DNA from: Chloroflexota bacterium
Lineage (GTDB): Bacteria; Chloroflexota; Anaerolineae; Aggregatilineales; Phototrophicaceae
Direction of reading: 5' to 3'
NCBI GenBank assembly: GCA_028875185.1
Contig: JAPPFH010000157.1
Coordinates: 1-54,481 of the forward strand
Length of the DNA stretch: 54,481 bases
Under the pieces are notes generated by a model. The model searched no databases. It saw only the letters and a program-made list of their open reading frames with translations, and was not told the DNA's origin. Position numbers and translations under genes: made by a program. Positions 1 to 8,516 of this stretch are shown one piece after another; the stretch's first letter is position 1; every line of letters begins with the position of its first letter.

Positions 1-1
1 C

Positions 2-829
2 TTTTTCTCCATTCTCCTAGTATATTTGCTTTTCAATTACTTACTTGCGCTTACTGGGATTAATCTACAAGATGCAAATGTAGTAATCAATTATGATCTG
101 GCATGGACTCCGGATGTAATCATTCAGCGAGCTGGCCGCATCATGCGTTTCTGGAAAGAGCCGAGGCAAGTTCACATTTATGCTTTTGTTGGCGTCTTCG
201 AGGAAGACGATCCGGTACTACCCTATGACGCCAGTGGTGTCTCCAGGCAACTTGAATCTTTAACGGCGCGAAGCAACGAGGCGCAGGAAATAGTAGAGAT
301 TCCGATTTTGCCTGAAGATGAACATCAGCGGATAACTTCTTTGGGCATATTTAGCAGGGTGACGCTAGCCGACTTGGGAGAGTTAGATGCGACAGAGGTA
401 GAGGATTATTCGGGTGGTTCGCCATTCCTTAAACACATCACAGCGATGATCCAGAATCAGCAACTTGTGGACAATCTCAGGGATGATATCAGTAGCGCGA
501 AACAGTATGAAGGCGAGCATGAAATTGTCTATCTCTTGATCCGTCACCAAGACGAGTTTGAATGGCTAGTATTCAATGTATCCTTGAATCAATCCGAAGA
601 ATGGAGCAATGATAAATTGTTTGAAGCTATTGCTTGTGATGCGGATGAATCGGTAGCCGTGGTTGATAAGGAAACATTGGAAACCGTTGCTCAATCAATG
701 CGCAATGATTGGTGCAAGCGAAATAGTGTTCGGCCGAACGAAGTCGAACGAATATGTGCAATGTATCTCAAGCCAAGAAACAATGAAGATAGCTTAAATG
801 ATTTGGTAAGGATTAACGCAGTCGCCTAA
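2..829 (+). CDS. Superfamily 2 helicase, C-terminal fragment (5' end outside window)
   Basis: The first recognisable residues are GINLQDANVVINYD, followed by QRAGRIMRF. These are the late motif V and motif VI (arginine finger) of SNF2/DEAD-like superfamily 2 helicases that are often part of phage-defence or restriction systems. About 200 residues follow that I do not recognise as a domain. The reading frame stays open to the window edge, with a TTG at 26 as the only possible internal start. The roughly 16 residues before GINLQ are hydrophobic and do not resemble the usual motif V lead-in, so the upstream join may be disrupted. The gene is AT-richer than the rest of the window, which suggests horizontal transfer. 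The helicase call is firm; the system it belongs to is unknown. Confidence 0.75.
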   Translation, partial: FFSILLVYLLFNYLLALTGINLQDANVVINYDLAWTPDVIIQRAGRIMRFWKEPRQVHIYAFVGVFEEDDPVLPYDASGVSRQLESLTARSNEAQEIVEIPILPEDEHQRITSLGIFSRVTLADLGELDATEVEDYSGGSPFLKHITAMIQNQQLVDNLRDDISSAKQYEGEHEIVYLLIRHQDEFEWLVFNVSLNQSEEWSNDKLFEAIACDADESVAVVDKETLETVAQSMRNDWCKRNSVRPNEVERICAMYLKPRNNEDSLNDLVRINAVA

Positions 830-874
830 AAGGATATTGAAGTTTCGCTTGCTCCGATTCTGTACAATCATAGC

Positions 875-903
875 TTGACTTTATGCTCCATTGGATGTAT
901 TCT
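875..903 (+). promoter_or_regulatory. Promoter of the tRNA-Glu gene
   Basis: TTGACT (875-880) and TATTCT (898-903) are separated by exactly 17 bases. Predicted transcription would start near 910, seven bases before the mature tRNA. This is a strong vegetative-type promoter by sequence. Confidence 0.7.
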
Positions 904-916
904 GCGCGGGCTGGAT

Positions 917-989
917 GGCCCCTTCGTCTAGCGGCCTAGGATGCCACCCTTTCAAGGTGGAGACACGGGTTCGAGTCCCGTAGGGGCTA
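917..989 (+). tRNA. tRNA-Glu (anticodon UUC)
   Basis: A full cloverleaf can be drawn. The acceptor arm is 917-923 with 982-988, including a G-U first pair. The anticodon stem is CCACC (944-948) with GGTGG (956-960) around a seven-base loop holding TTC at 951-953. The T arm is ACGGG/CCCGT with loop TTCGAGT. The 3' CCA is not encoded. A promoter lies just upstream and a hairpin terminator just downstream, so it is probably a single-gene unit. Its position next to an AT-rich helicase fragment would also suit an integration site, although no integrase or attachment repeat was seen. Confidence 0.96.
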
Positions 990-1008
990 CAACTGGCGCG
1001 ATTCGCAT

Positions 1009-1039
1009 AAAGCCCTTCACATCATTGGTGAAGGGTTTT
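1009..1039 (+). terminator. Intrinsic terminator after tRNA-Glu
   Basis: CCCTTCAC (1013-1020) pairs with GTGAAGGG (1028-1035) around a seven-base loop, followed by TTTT; A-rich bases upstream (1009-1012) extend the stem. The symmetry means it could also end transcription of the minus-strand dehydrogenase that stops at 1123. Confidence 0.8.
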
Positions 1040-1122
1040 GCTTTGATGGCGAAGTCATTACGCCACGCTTGACTAGACTGCTCATGTTTCGTCGAAGGCT
1101 TGACCCAAGGCGGCGTCAAGTT

Positions 1123-2181
1123 TTAGCTGCTTAAATCGACAGCGAACTTGATAAGCGCGTTGGGATCTTCGATGATGTGGTGGAAGACGCCTGTCGCATC
1201 GTCAAGGCTCTCATAAACGCGGTTGATTAAGCCCTGAGCTTTGAGCCTGTCCTGCCGCATCATGGATAAGATTGTTTCGCCGACCCGACGGTTGTTCCAA
1301 TGCGGATAACCTCGCGTTTCATGCCAGCCGCCGCAGCCATTCGGCACGATCATCGTGAGGTTGTTCATATGCCATTCTCTGCCAAGGAAGAGGTCGTGCG
1401 CTTCGCCCTGGTAGAAGCCAGCGGAGCAAATCGTCCCGTTGAATCGCACGCTGGAGATGGCTGTGCTCAAGCCGGGGTAGACGCCGGTCAACTCAATGCA
1501 GACATCGACGCCCATGTCGCCAGTTAAATCACGAATAGCCAAGGCGACATCGCCGTCGCTCGGGTCGAGGGTATGATCCGCCCCATACTGGCGCGCCATT
1601 GCTCGGCGTTGTGGCAAGAAATCTACGGCGATTAGCGTTTCCGCGCCAGCCGATTTGGCGATGCTCACCGCCAGCAGACCCAGCGCGCCTAGCCCGATTA
1701 CAGCGACGCGGTCGCCATAGCGAATCTTGGAATCGCGGACGCAATGAATGGATACTTGAGCCGGTTCCATGCACAGCGCGATCAGGGGGTCGAGCTCGCC
1801 TGGATCCCAGAGCCAGTCTTCATGCGCCACATTGGTTTCGCGGATGTCCATCAGCCCAACCACAGTATCGCCGACGGCGAAACGTGTAACGCCCGCGCCT
1901 ACCGCTTCGACAGTGCCATAGCCGCTGGTGCCCGTCCCCCAAGGCTCTTTGGGGCTGGGGCGCCGCCCCCAGCTAGCGTCATCGGAGTCAATAAATAGCC
2001 GGCGCTTGCTGTCATAGCGCTTGCCTTCGAAATTGCGACCATCAAACATGGCGAAGGTCGTCCCATGTTTACCGGAGGCGATTTCTGTGCGCACCAAGAC
2101 TTCGTTATCTCCCAGTGGGTCATCCTCGTATTCGAGAACGCTGGCTTCATGCATTCCAGTTACCGCGAGTCGACGGGGCAT
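1123..2181 (-). CDS. Medium-chain dehydrogenase/reductase (zinc-binding dehydrogenase family)
   Basis: The 352 residues have the two-domain MDR plan: an N-terminal GroES-like part with GTGTSGYGTV around residue 82, then a Rossmann domain with VIGLGALGLLA near residue 160 for NAD(P). LCMEPAQVSIH matches the conserved family stretch that precedes the cofactor domain. The usual catalytic Cys of the GxCGSDxH motif is absent (here SGKHGTTF), as is the four-cysteine structural zinc loop, so zinc independence is likely. Substrate is unknown; a polyol or sugar-derived alcohol would fit the region. The ATG start has an AAAGGA site eight bases upstream and a strong promoter at 2254-2282. Confidence 0.85.
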   Translation of the reverse strand: MPRRLAVTGMHEASVLEYEDDPLGDNEVLVRTEIASGKHGTTFAMFDGRNFEGKRYDSKRRLFIDSDDASWGRRPSPKEPWGTGTSGYGTVEAVGAGVTRFAVGDTVVGLMDIRETNVAHEDWLWDPGELDPLIALCMEPAQVSIHCVRDSKIRYGDRVAVIGLGALGLLAVSIAKSAGAETLIAVDFLPQRRAMARQYGADHTLDPSDGDVALAIRDLTGDMGVDVCIELTGVYPGLSTAISSVRFNGTICSAGFYQGEAHDLFLGREWHMNNLTMIVPNGCGGWHETRGYPHWNNRRVGETILSMMRQDRLKAQGLINRVYESLDDATGVFHHIIEDPNALIKFAVDLSS

Positions 2182-2253
2182 TACAATTTTCCTTTCGCGG
2201 ACAGCGCCGCAGTTTTAGTCTCATTGAGCGACAAGGCTCCCGAGTTGCGCGAA

Positions 2254-2282
2254 ATTATAGACAATAGATTGGGAATTGACAA
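2254..2282 (-). promoter_or_regulatory. Promoter of the MDR dehydrogenase gene
   Basis: On the minus strand, TTGTCA (2282-2277) and a perfect TATAAT (2259-2254) are 17 bases apart. The leader to the ATG at 2181 would be about 66 bases. Confidence 0.7.
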
Positions 2283-2332
2283 AAAGTGACCGGGCTTTGC
2301 GTACTGTATCCCTTTCGGATGCAACAAAAGAC

Positions 2333-2804
2333 TTTACCACCGAGTACACTGAGAAAATATGAGGCCACCGAGAATCAAATGCGAAATATGCGGTTTCTTT
2401 GTGTCCTTCGCGCCTTTGTGGCGAGACTGAATTTGGCTGATTGAAATTCAACCGAATTCGAGCCATCACCGATAATCGGGAGTGGTGAAATTGATGATAT
2501 GGACTTAGCGCATTCATATCAAGATTGTGTGTACGGGCGAGCCGGTGGCTCGTCCCCTCAATACCCTCGGTGTCCTCGGTGGTAAAAAAACCATTACAGA
2601 GTTTGGAATTATTGCATATCCATAATTCACCACTCCCCGATATCTTGGGAGTGGTAAAAATCGCGGTTACACACTGATAAGACGGTGTAGGGGCGACCTA
2701 CTAGGTCGCCCGAATTTCTTTGTGTAACGCGGGCGGCATTATATGCCGCCCCTACATTGTTGTCAAACTGGGTAGCTCATATCCGCAATATTCACCACTC
2801 CCCA
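2333..2804. repeat. Repeat-rich spacer with several short repeat families
   Basis: No convincing gene lies between 2182 and 2941. The spacer holds: a 12-bp inverted pair TTTACCACCGAG (2333-2344) and CTCGGTGGTAAA (2575-2586); a TTCTTTGTGTCCTTCG-type element (2394-2422), resembling, from memory, widespread intergenic repeats; three copies of a TTCACCACTCCC word (2478-2489 inverted, 2626-2638, 2791-2803); a hairpin CCACTCCC/GGGAGTGG (2630-2637 with 2647-2654); and a degenerate GGGCGAGCC hairpin (2535-2555). It looks like a landing site for short repeats. Confidence 0.6.
2686..2756. repeat. Pair of inverted GTAGGGGCG hairpin repeats
   Basis: Two members of the family lie head to head. Copy one (2686-2711, plus) has arms GGGCGACCT and AGGTCGCCC; copy two (2731-2756, minus) has arms GGGCGGCAT and ATGCCGCCC. 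The outer TGTAGGGGCG and CGCCCCTACA ends also pair, so the whole 71 bases can form one cruciform. Confidence 0.8.
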
Positions 2805-2817
2805 ATACCTTCGTTGT

Positions 2818-2846
2818 TTGACAGCGAATAGGATGTGGGCTAGATT
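2818..2846 (+). promoter_or_regulatory. Promoter of the GH127 gene
   Basis: TTGACA (2818-2823) and TAGATT (2841-2846) are 17 bases apart, giving a predicted start near 2853. That leaves only about five bases before the ATG at 2858, which supports a translation start further downstream at 2942. Confidence 0.6.
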
Positions 2847-2941
2847 ACGGGGAATAGATGCTCGACTGCCGCAATTCGCGCAAGGCAGGCGGCGCATCGC
2901 TTATGCTACAGTTTCAAGGGCTTCAAATCAGGGGGTTGCCG

Positions 2942-4897
2942 ATGCATGCGGAATCTGCGGAACGTCATCGTCCGGTTCCACTTAACCGGGTCGCAATCAG
3001 AGGCGGCTTCTGGGGCGAGCGGCAAGCGGTGAACCGCGAGGTGACGATCCCGGCGATTTACCAGAAGCTGGAAGAGACGGGGCGCGTGGCTTCTTGGGCG
3101 ATGGAGGGTCCTGCTGATCCCCCGCCTTCCCACGAGCGGATCGGCGTGCGCGTATTTTGGGATTCGGATTCCGGCAAGTGGTTGGAATCGGCCGCCTACA
3201 GCCTCGCCACCCATCCCGACGCCGAACTTGAAGCGACTGCCGACGCGCTGATTGACGCCATCGAGAGCGCCCAATTCGACGACGGCTACCTCAATACATA
3301 CTTTCCGGTGCATTTCCCCGAAGGGCAGTGGGCTAATCTGCGCGACAGTCACGAGATGTATAACGCCGGGCATCTGATGGAAGCGGCGGTCGCCTACCAT
3401 CAAGCGACCGGCAAGCGCAAATTGCTTGATGCGCTCGCGCGCTTTGCAGATCATATTGCCGCTACCTTCGGTATCGAAGACGGCAAACGGCGCGGTTACC
3501 CGGGCCACCCGGAAATCGAACTGGCGCTGGTCAAGATGTACCGCGAAACTGGCGAGCAACGCTTTTTGGATTTGGCTTCTTACCTAGTCGACGAGCGCGG
3601 ACAGGCGCCGCACTATTTTGATCAAGAGTCCTATGATCGTGGCGAGAGCCCCGATAGCTACTGGGCGCGGACTTACCGTTATTGCCAGGCGCATTTGCCC
3701 TTGCGCGAGCAAACCGAGGCCAACGGTCACTCCGTGCGCGCCTGCTATCTCTACGCCGGCATCGCCGATGTGGCGCTGGAGACCGGCGACGAAAGCCTGC
3801 TGAGATTGTCGCGCGTTCTCTGGGACGACCTGACGCGGCATCAGATGTATGTGCATGGCGGGGTGGGTCCTTCGCATCATAACGAGGGCTTCACCTTCGC
3901 CTACGATATGCCGACCGAGACCGCCTACTGCGAAACCTGCGCCGCCATCGCCCTGGCTTTTTGGGCGCATCGCATGTTCCATCTCGATCCCGATAGCCGC
4001 TACATTGATATCATGGAGCTTGCCATCTATAACTCGTCGTTGAGCGGGCTTTCGCAGGCCGGCGACGAGTTCTTTTACGCCAATCCGCTGGCGGCTTATC
4101 CGGGCGTCAACCCGCAAGGCCGCTGGCACGAAAACATGGAAAACGGGCATCATTGTCGCACGCCTTGGTTTCACTGCCCGTGCTGCCCGCCAAACATCTC
4201 ACGCCTGATCGCGAGCATCGGCGATTACGCCTATTCGCAGGCGGGCGATCGCGTATACGTCCAGATGTATCACGATAACTCGGTGACTCTGGATGTTGGT
4301 GGTGGGGAGATTCTGCTTGTCCAAAAGACGCAATACCCCTGGGATGGCAGCATTCGCATAAACGTGAATACCGTCCAGCCTGCCAAATTTGAACTGGCGC
4401 TGCGCATTCCCGATTGGTGCTACAGTTATCAGCTATCGGTCAACGGCGCGGCGCAGACGTCCTCAACTGAGCGCGGCTATGTCATCTCGTCGCGCGAATG
4501 GTCAGAAGGTGACATGGTGGAGTTGACGCTGGAGATGCCAGTCGAGCGCGTCATGCCGCATCCGAGCATCCGGCAGACCGCCGGTCAAATTGCGCTGCAG
4601 CGCGGACCGCTGGTTTACTGTCTCGAAGAAGTCGACAACGGAGCGCGCTTGGCGAATGTTTGCATTCCGGCAGATGCCGCGCTGGATGCGGCTTTTGACA
4701 GCGAGCTCTTAGGCGGCGTCTCGGTGATTTCCGGGCAGGCGCTTCGCATTGAGCCAGCTGTGGAAAGCGCAGCGCTTTATCGTCACCACAGCCAAACGGG
4801 ATATAATGAAACGGCATTCACATTCAAGGCGATTCCCTATTACCTGTGGGCGAATCGTGATCTGGGCGAGATGCGTGTCTGGATTCGCTCAAGCTAG
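2942..4897 (+). CDS. Beta-L-arabinofuranosidase, glycoside hydrolase family 127
   Basis: Removes terminal beta-L-arabinofuranose from arabino-oligosaccharides. The protein begins in family fashion with PVPLNRVAIRGGFWGER and continues with an alpha/alpha-barrel. The family's zinc and catalytic residues are visible: ETAYCETC supplies the acid/base Glu and a zinc Cys, and CPCCPPN supplies the nucleophile Cys and the neighbouring zinc Cys. The C terminus (MRVWIRSS) is complete. I chose the ATG at 2942 because CAGGGGG lies just upstream and because the family starts here; ATGs at 2858 and 2903 are in frame. It has no signal peptide, so it probably acts in the cytoplasm on imported sugars. A GH51 enzyme at 23461 acts on the alpha anomer. 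Confidence 0.9.
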   Translation: MHAESAERHRPVPLNRVAIRGGFWGERQAVNREVTIPAIYQKLEETGRVASWAMEGPADPPPSHERIGVRVFWDSDSGKWLESAAYSLATHPDAELEATADALIDAIESAQFDDGYLNTYFPVHFPEGQWANLRDSHEMYNAGHLMEAAVAYHQATGKRKLLDALARFADHIAATFGIEDGKRRGYPGHPEIELALVKMYRETGEQRFLDLASYLVDERGQAPHYFDQESYDRGESPDSYWARTYRYCQAHLPLREQTEANGHSVRACYLYAGIADVALETGDESLLRLSRVLWDDLTRHQMYVHGGVGPSHHNEGFTFAYDMPTETAYCETCAAIALAFWAHRMFHLDPDSRYIDIMELAIYNSSLSGLSQAGDEFFYANPLAAYPGVNPQGRWHENMENGHHCRTPWFHCPCCPPNISRLIASIGDYAYSQAGDRVYVQMYHDNSVTLDVGGGEILLVQKTQYPWDGSIRINVNTVQPAKFELALRIPDWCYSYQLSVNGAAQTSSTERGYVISSREWSEGDMVELTLEMPVERVMPHPSIRQTAGQIALQRGPLVYCLEEVDNGARLANVCIPADAALDAAFDSELLGGVSVISGQALRIEPAVESAALYRHHSQTGYNETAFTFKAIPYYLWANRDLGEMRVWIRSS

Positions 4898-4899
4898 AT

Positions 4900-5832
4900 T
4901 GGTGTAGCTCAACCTGGGTCGCGCCGCACTTCTACTACAATGCCGAAATGTTCGAAGCCGAAGGCATCACGCCGCCCGGTTTCCAGGACGACGAGATCTG
5001 GGAATGGGAAGAGTTTCTCGAAATTAGCCGGATATTCACCAAAGACAGCGCCGGAAGACATCCGGACCAGGCTGGCTTCGACAGCGACGACATCGTGCAG
5101 TGGGGTACCTCTTGGCCCTACTGGTGGTTTCCTATCGGCGTCGCCCCGCATTTGAACGGCGGTGAATTCATCACCGAAGACGGCTTGTTCGCCCTTGATA
5201 CCCCGGAGGCGATGGAAGGTTTGCAGCGTATTGGGGATTTGGTGCACAAGCATCATGTGGCGCCGCGCGGCGCTTCCTTTGAAAGCCTGGGCATGAACAA
5301 CACGCAGATGATTGATAGCGGCCGTCTGGCGATGGCGGTCGATGGCTCCTGGGCGCTGTCCTGGATGAATCCATCGATGATGAGCGTCGAGATGGGCACA
5401 GGCGCCCTGCCCAAGATGCGGGAAGAGCCTGCCAACCTCATGGTCGCGCATTTTCATTCCGTGCTTTCCTCCTCCGAACATAAGGAAGAAGCCTGGCGCT
5501 GGGTGCGCTTCCTGGCGACGCCCTTTTACCAGCAACATTTCTGCAAGGTCGGCTTATGGATCCCCAATCAGACAGCCATGCTGACGGAAGAGGGCTTGGA
5601 GACCTGGATTCGCGAGGGCATTCATCCGCCGAATTATTCGCAGTTTGCCACCGATTTCCTGCCGAAGTACGGTAAAGCTTTGGAATTCCCGCCCGGTTAC
5701 CAAGAAGCGGCGAATGACTATATCGGCCCGGCTTTTGAGGCGCTTGGCAACGGTGCGATAGCGGCTGATATCTTCCCGGACGCGGTGCGCTCGGCGAACG
5801 AAGTCTTGATGATCGCTAAAGAAGAGTTGTAG
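4900..5832 (+). pseudogene. Sugar ABC transporter binding protein lacking its N-terminal third
   Basis: The frame reads WCSSTWVAPHFYYNAEMF from 4900 on, a segment normally found around residue 130-150 of CUT1-type sugar-binding proteins, and continues through the second lobe to EVLMIAKEEL. About 310 residues remain of a usual 420-450. The signal peptide, lipobox region and first lobe are missing, and the similarity begins two bases after the GH127 stop codon. An ATG at 4948 could start translation, but the product could not be exported or bind sugar normally. The two permeases downstream are intact. A deletion that joined GH127 to this gene is the simplest reading; an assembly join cannot be excluded. 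Confidence 0.75.
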
Positions 5833-5892
5833 GTTGCGGCTCGCCGCGCCACAGGCAGGCGGCGGCACGACCACAAAGTCGCATACAGTGTG

Positions 5893-5924
5893 AGAGCGGT
5901 GGGGTATAAAGCCCCTGCCGCTCT
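5893..5924 (+). other. Hairpin between binding-protein remnant and first permease
   Basis: AGAGCGG-T-GGGG (5893-5904) pairs with CCCC-TG-CCGCTCT (5912-5924), with no T run after it. It could slow RNA decay or partly end transcription after the binding-protein gene, as in mal operons. Confidence 0.55.
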
Positions 5925-5959
5925 AAATGTTGCTAAATTTCTCTGTTGGTAAAGCGACG

Positions 5960-6910
5960 ATGGCGGCATTACCCTCGGATCAAAATATCGGCCAGGGTTT
6001 CTGGCTTACGCGTCAATATAATCGCCTGAGCTTGAAACAGCGGCGCACGCTCGTGGGCTACGTATTCATCTTGCCCTTCATTTTGGGCTTTCTGTTCTGG
6101 TGGCTGGGGCCGGCGCTCGTCGCGGGCCACCTAACGATGCACAAGTGGAACTTCTTATCCGCGCCGCGTTTTGTTGGCTTGTTCAATTTCAACAAAATGC
6201 TCAATGACCCAATTCTGGCGCAGAGCCTCAGGATCACGGTTATTTTCTCGGCGATTTCGGTGCCGCTGGGTTTGGTATTTGCATTTTTTCTCGCCAATTT
6301 GATCAACGCGAAGTTCCGCTTTATCGCCATCTTCCGCACGATTTATTTCCTGCCCAGCATCGTGCCGGCGGTCGCCAACGCGATTCTTTGGGCTTGGCTC
6401 TTCAATACGGAATTCGGCTTGATCAATTATGTCATTCGCTCCTTTGGCGGTCCCAAGATCGGCTGGCTGCAAGACCCCAATTGGGTGATGCTGGCATTTG
6501 TCATTCTGACCATCTGGGGCGTCGGCGGTTCAATGATCATCTTCCTGGCCGGCTTGCAAGGCATCCCGCAGATATTTTTTGAAGCGGCAGAGATTGATGG
6601 CGCCGGCCGTTGGCAGCGCCTGCGCCATGTCACCTTGCCAATGATGTCGCCGATTATCTTCTTCAATCTGGTAATCGGTTTCATTAGTTCATTTCAAGTC
6701 TTTGTGAGCGCGCTCTTGATCACCGACGGCGGGCCGCAGCGGGCGACGCTGTTTCTGGTGCTGTATATCTGGCGTTCGGCTTTTGAAAGCCAAAAGATGG
6801 GTTATGCCGCGGTGCTCTCCTGGCTGCTCTTCGCGATCCTGATGGTGCTGTCGTTTATTGTTTTCCGCTACATTGGCTCGCGCGTCTATTATGAGAATCC
6901 GGGAGAATAG
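5960..6910 (+). CDS. Sugar ABC transporter permease, MalF/UgpA type
   Basis: Inner-membrane subunit of a CUT1 carbohydrate importer. Six hydrophobic segments are visible, beginning with [14 protein letters not shown]. The cytoplasmic EAA loop that docks the ATPase reads [20 protein letters not shown] near the middle of the C-terminal half. I place the start at 5960, because an ATG at 5927 lies right against the hairpin ending at 5924 and adds only eleven non-conserved residues; neither has a clear ribosome site. It follows the damaged binding-protein gene and precedes the second permease by 11 bases. No ATPase gene is present, so a shared MsmK-like ATPase is presumed. Confidence 0.88.
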   Translation: MAALPSDQNIGQGFWLTRQYNRLSLKQRRTLVGYVFILPFILGFLFWWLGPALVAGHLTMHKWNFLSAPRFVGLFNFNKMLNDPILAQSLRITVIFSAISVPLGLVFAFFLANLINAKFRFIAIFRTIYFLPSIVPAVANAILWAWLFNTEFGLINYVIRSFGGPKIGWLQDPNWVMLAFVILTIWGVGGSMIIFLAGLQGIPQIFFEAAEIDGAGRWQRLRHVTLPMMSPIIFFNLVIGFISSFQVFVSALLITDGGPQRATLFLVLYIWRSAFESQKMGYAAVLSWLLFAILMVLSFIVFRYIGSRVYYENPGE

Positions 6911-6921
6911 GAGCGAAACTC

Positions 6922-7806
6922 GTGGGGTTTAGCGAGAATCCAGCCGAATTCGTCGAATCGCGGCGCAGTCTGAAGTCATACGGTGATATTCTGTTTCATT
7001 GGCTGACGGTATTCCTGCTGGTGTTTTTCGCCGTGGTGATGATCACGCCCTTTATCTGGCTGTTCTCCAGCTCGCTGAAAACTCAGATCAACATTTTCCA
7101 ATATCCGCCGCAGCTTATTCCTGATCCGGTCATGCCGGAGAATTTCGTTCGCGCGATGACATACAAGCCCTTCGGCATTTATTTTCGGAACACGATTCTC
7201 GTCGCCGGTCTTAACGTGATCGCCGTTGTTTTCACATCATCTTTCTGCGCCTACGGTTTCGCGCGGATGCGTTTTCCAGGCCGTGACTTCTGGTTCGGCA
7301 TCGTGATGGCGACGCTCTTCCTGCCTTACGCCGTGCTGTTGGTGCCGAGCTTCATTGTGTTTTCACGCTTGGGCTGGATTGATACCTTTCTGCCCCTGGT
7401 CGTACCGCCGTTTTTCGGCGGCGGCGCCTTCAACATCTTTCTCATGCGGCAATTCTTCCGGACGATACCGGAGGAGATCGCCGATGCCGCGCGCATCGAC
7501 GGCTGCAGCGAATTCGGCGTCTATTGGCGCATCATGCTGCCCTTGTCCAAGCCGGCGCTAATCACCATTGGCATCTTCACCTTCCTCTTCGCCTGGAACG
7601 ATCTTATCGGTCCGCTCACCTACCTGCGGTCGACCGAAAACTTCACGATTGCGGTCGGCATCGCCTCCTTCCGCAGCCAAACAGATATCAGCTGGGATCT
7701 GCAATTGGCGGCGTCCACAGCCGTGACCTTGCCAGTGATCGCGCTCTTCTTCCTGGCGCAGCGCTACTTTATTCAGGGTGTGGTGATGACCGGGCTAAAG
7801 GGCTAA
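6922..7806 (+). CDS. Sugar ABC transporter permease, MalG/UgpE type
   Basis: Partner of the upstream permease. The 294 residues contain six hydrophobic stretches and the EAA loop [19 protein letters not shown]. It starts with GTG eight bases after AGGAG, and ends with the typical GLKG tail of this family (VVMTGLKG). The gene converges on livF with an eight-base gap and no obvious terminator. Because the binding-protein gene of this set is truncated, the transporter may be inactive or may use a binding protein encoded elsewhere. Confidence 0.9.
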   Translation: MGFSENPAEFVESRRSLKSYGDILFHWLTVFLLVFFAVVMITPFIWLFSSSLKTQINIFQYPPQLIPDPVMPENFVRAMTYKPFGIYFRNTILVAGLNVIAVVFTSSFCAYGFARMRFPGRDFWFGIVMATLFLPYAVLLVPSFIVFSRLGWIDTFLPLVVPPFFGGGAFNIFLMRQFFRTIPEEIADAARIDGCSEFGVYWRIMLPLSKPALITIGIFTFLFAWNDLIGPLTYLRSTENFTIAVGIASFRSQTDISWDLQLAASTAVTLPVIALFFLAQRYFIQGVVMTGLKG

Positions 7807-7814
7807 GGGAGTGA

Positions 7815-8516
7815 TTAAGCCCAGAACGCCTTCTCAAGATCTGTGAATTCTGACGGCGGACCCTCGAACTTGTTGCGTCCCAGCTCGAGCACGTAGACGT
7901 AATCGGCAATTTTCAGCGCTTCGCGGATTTCTTGATCGACCAGCAGGATGGTCAAGCCTTCTTCATCGCGAAGCGCGACAAGCATCTCGTATACTTCTTC
8001 GCTGAGCAGCTTCGCTAAACCGGCTGTTGGTTCATCAACGAGAATCACTTCGGGGTCGGTCATAAGCGTGCGGCCGATTTCCACCATGCGCTGTTGCCCG
8101 CCGGAGAGGTTGCCAGCGTGGTCATGCTGCTTTTCGCGGAGGATGGGAAAGCGATTGAAGTTGTCTTCAATCTTGCTCTCGATGCGTTTCTTGTCCTTCT
8201 GGAAAGTCCAGGCGCCCAGCATGAGATTTTCCCGCACGCTCATATGCTTGAAGACGCCGGGCTGCTGTGGAATATAGCTGATGCCGAGATCGATCAAACG
8301 GTGCGTCGCTGTGCCGGTGACATCGTCGCCGTTGAGCAGCACTTGGCCGCTATGAGGCTTGAGGAAGCCGTAGACTGCCTTCAGCAGCGTGGATTTGCCG
8401 ACGCCGTTGGCGCCAAGGATCGTGGTCAGTTTGCCGGTCTGCGCCGTAAGGCTCAACCCGCGCAGGATATGCAGGTCTTCGTAGTAGCCGACGTAGAGGT
8501 CTCTGATTTCGAGCAT
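7815..8516 (-). CDS. livF: Branched-chain amino acid/amide ABC transporter ATP-binding protein LivF
   Basis: One of the two ATPases driving a HAAT-type importer. Walker A is GANGVGKST (about residue 36), the ABC signature is LSGGQQ, and Walker B is VILVDEP. The 233-residue length and the IADYVYVLELGR segment are typical of LivF rather than LivG. Its ATG abuts the livG stop with no gap, so the two are translationally coupled. It is the last gene of the five-gene minus-strand operon. Confidence 0.93.
   Translation of the reverse strand: MLEIRDLYVGYYEDLHILRGLSLTAQTGKLTTILGANGVGKSTLLKAVYGFLKPHSGQVLLNGDDVTGTATHRLIDLGISYIPQQPGVFKHMSVRENLMLGAWTFQKDKKRIESKIEDNFNRFPILREKQHDHAGNLSGGQQRMVEIGRTLMTDPEVILVDEPTAGLAKLLSEEVYEMLVALRDEEGLTILLVDQEIREALKIADYVYVLELGRNKFEGPPSEFTDLEKAFWA

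Noticed and set aside
917-1039. Integration site (att) at the tRNA-Glu 3' end
   Set aside because: No repeat of the tRNA 3' sequence and no integrase gene were found within the window.
2221-2517. Small open frame on the minus strand in the repeat-rich spacer
   Set aside because: It consists largely of repeat sequence and overlaps the MDR promoter; no family features.
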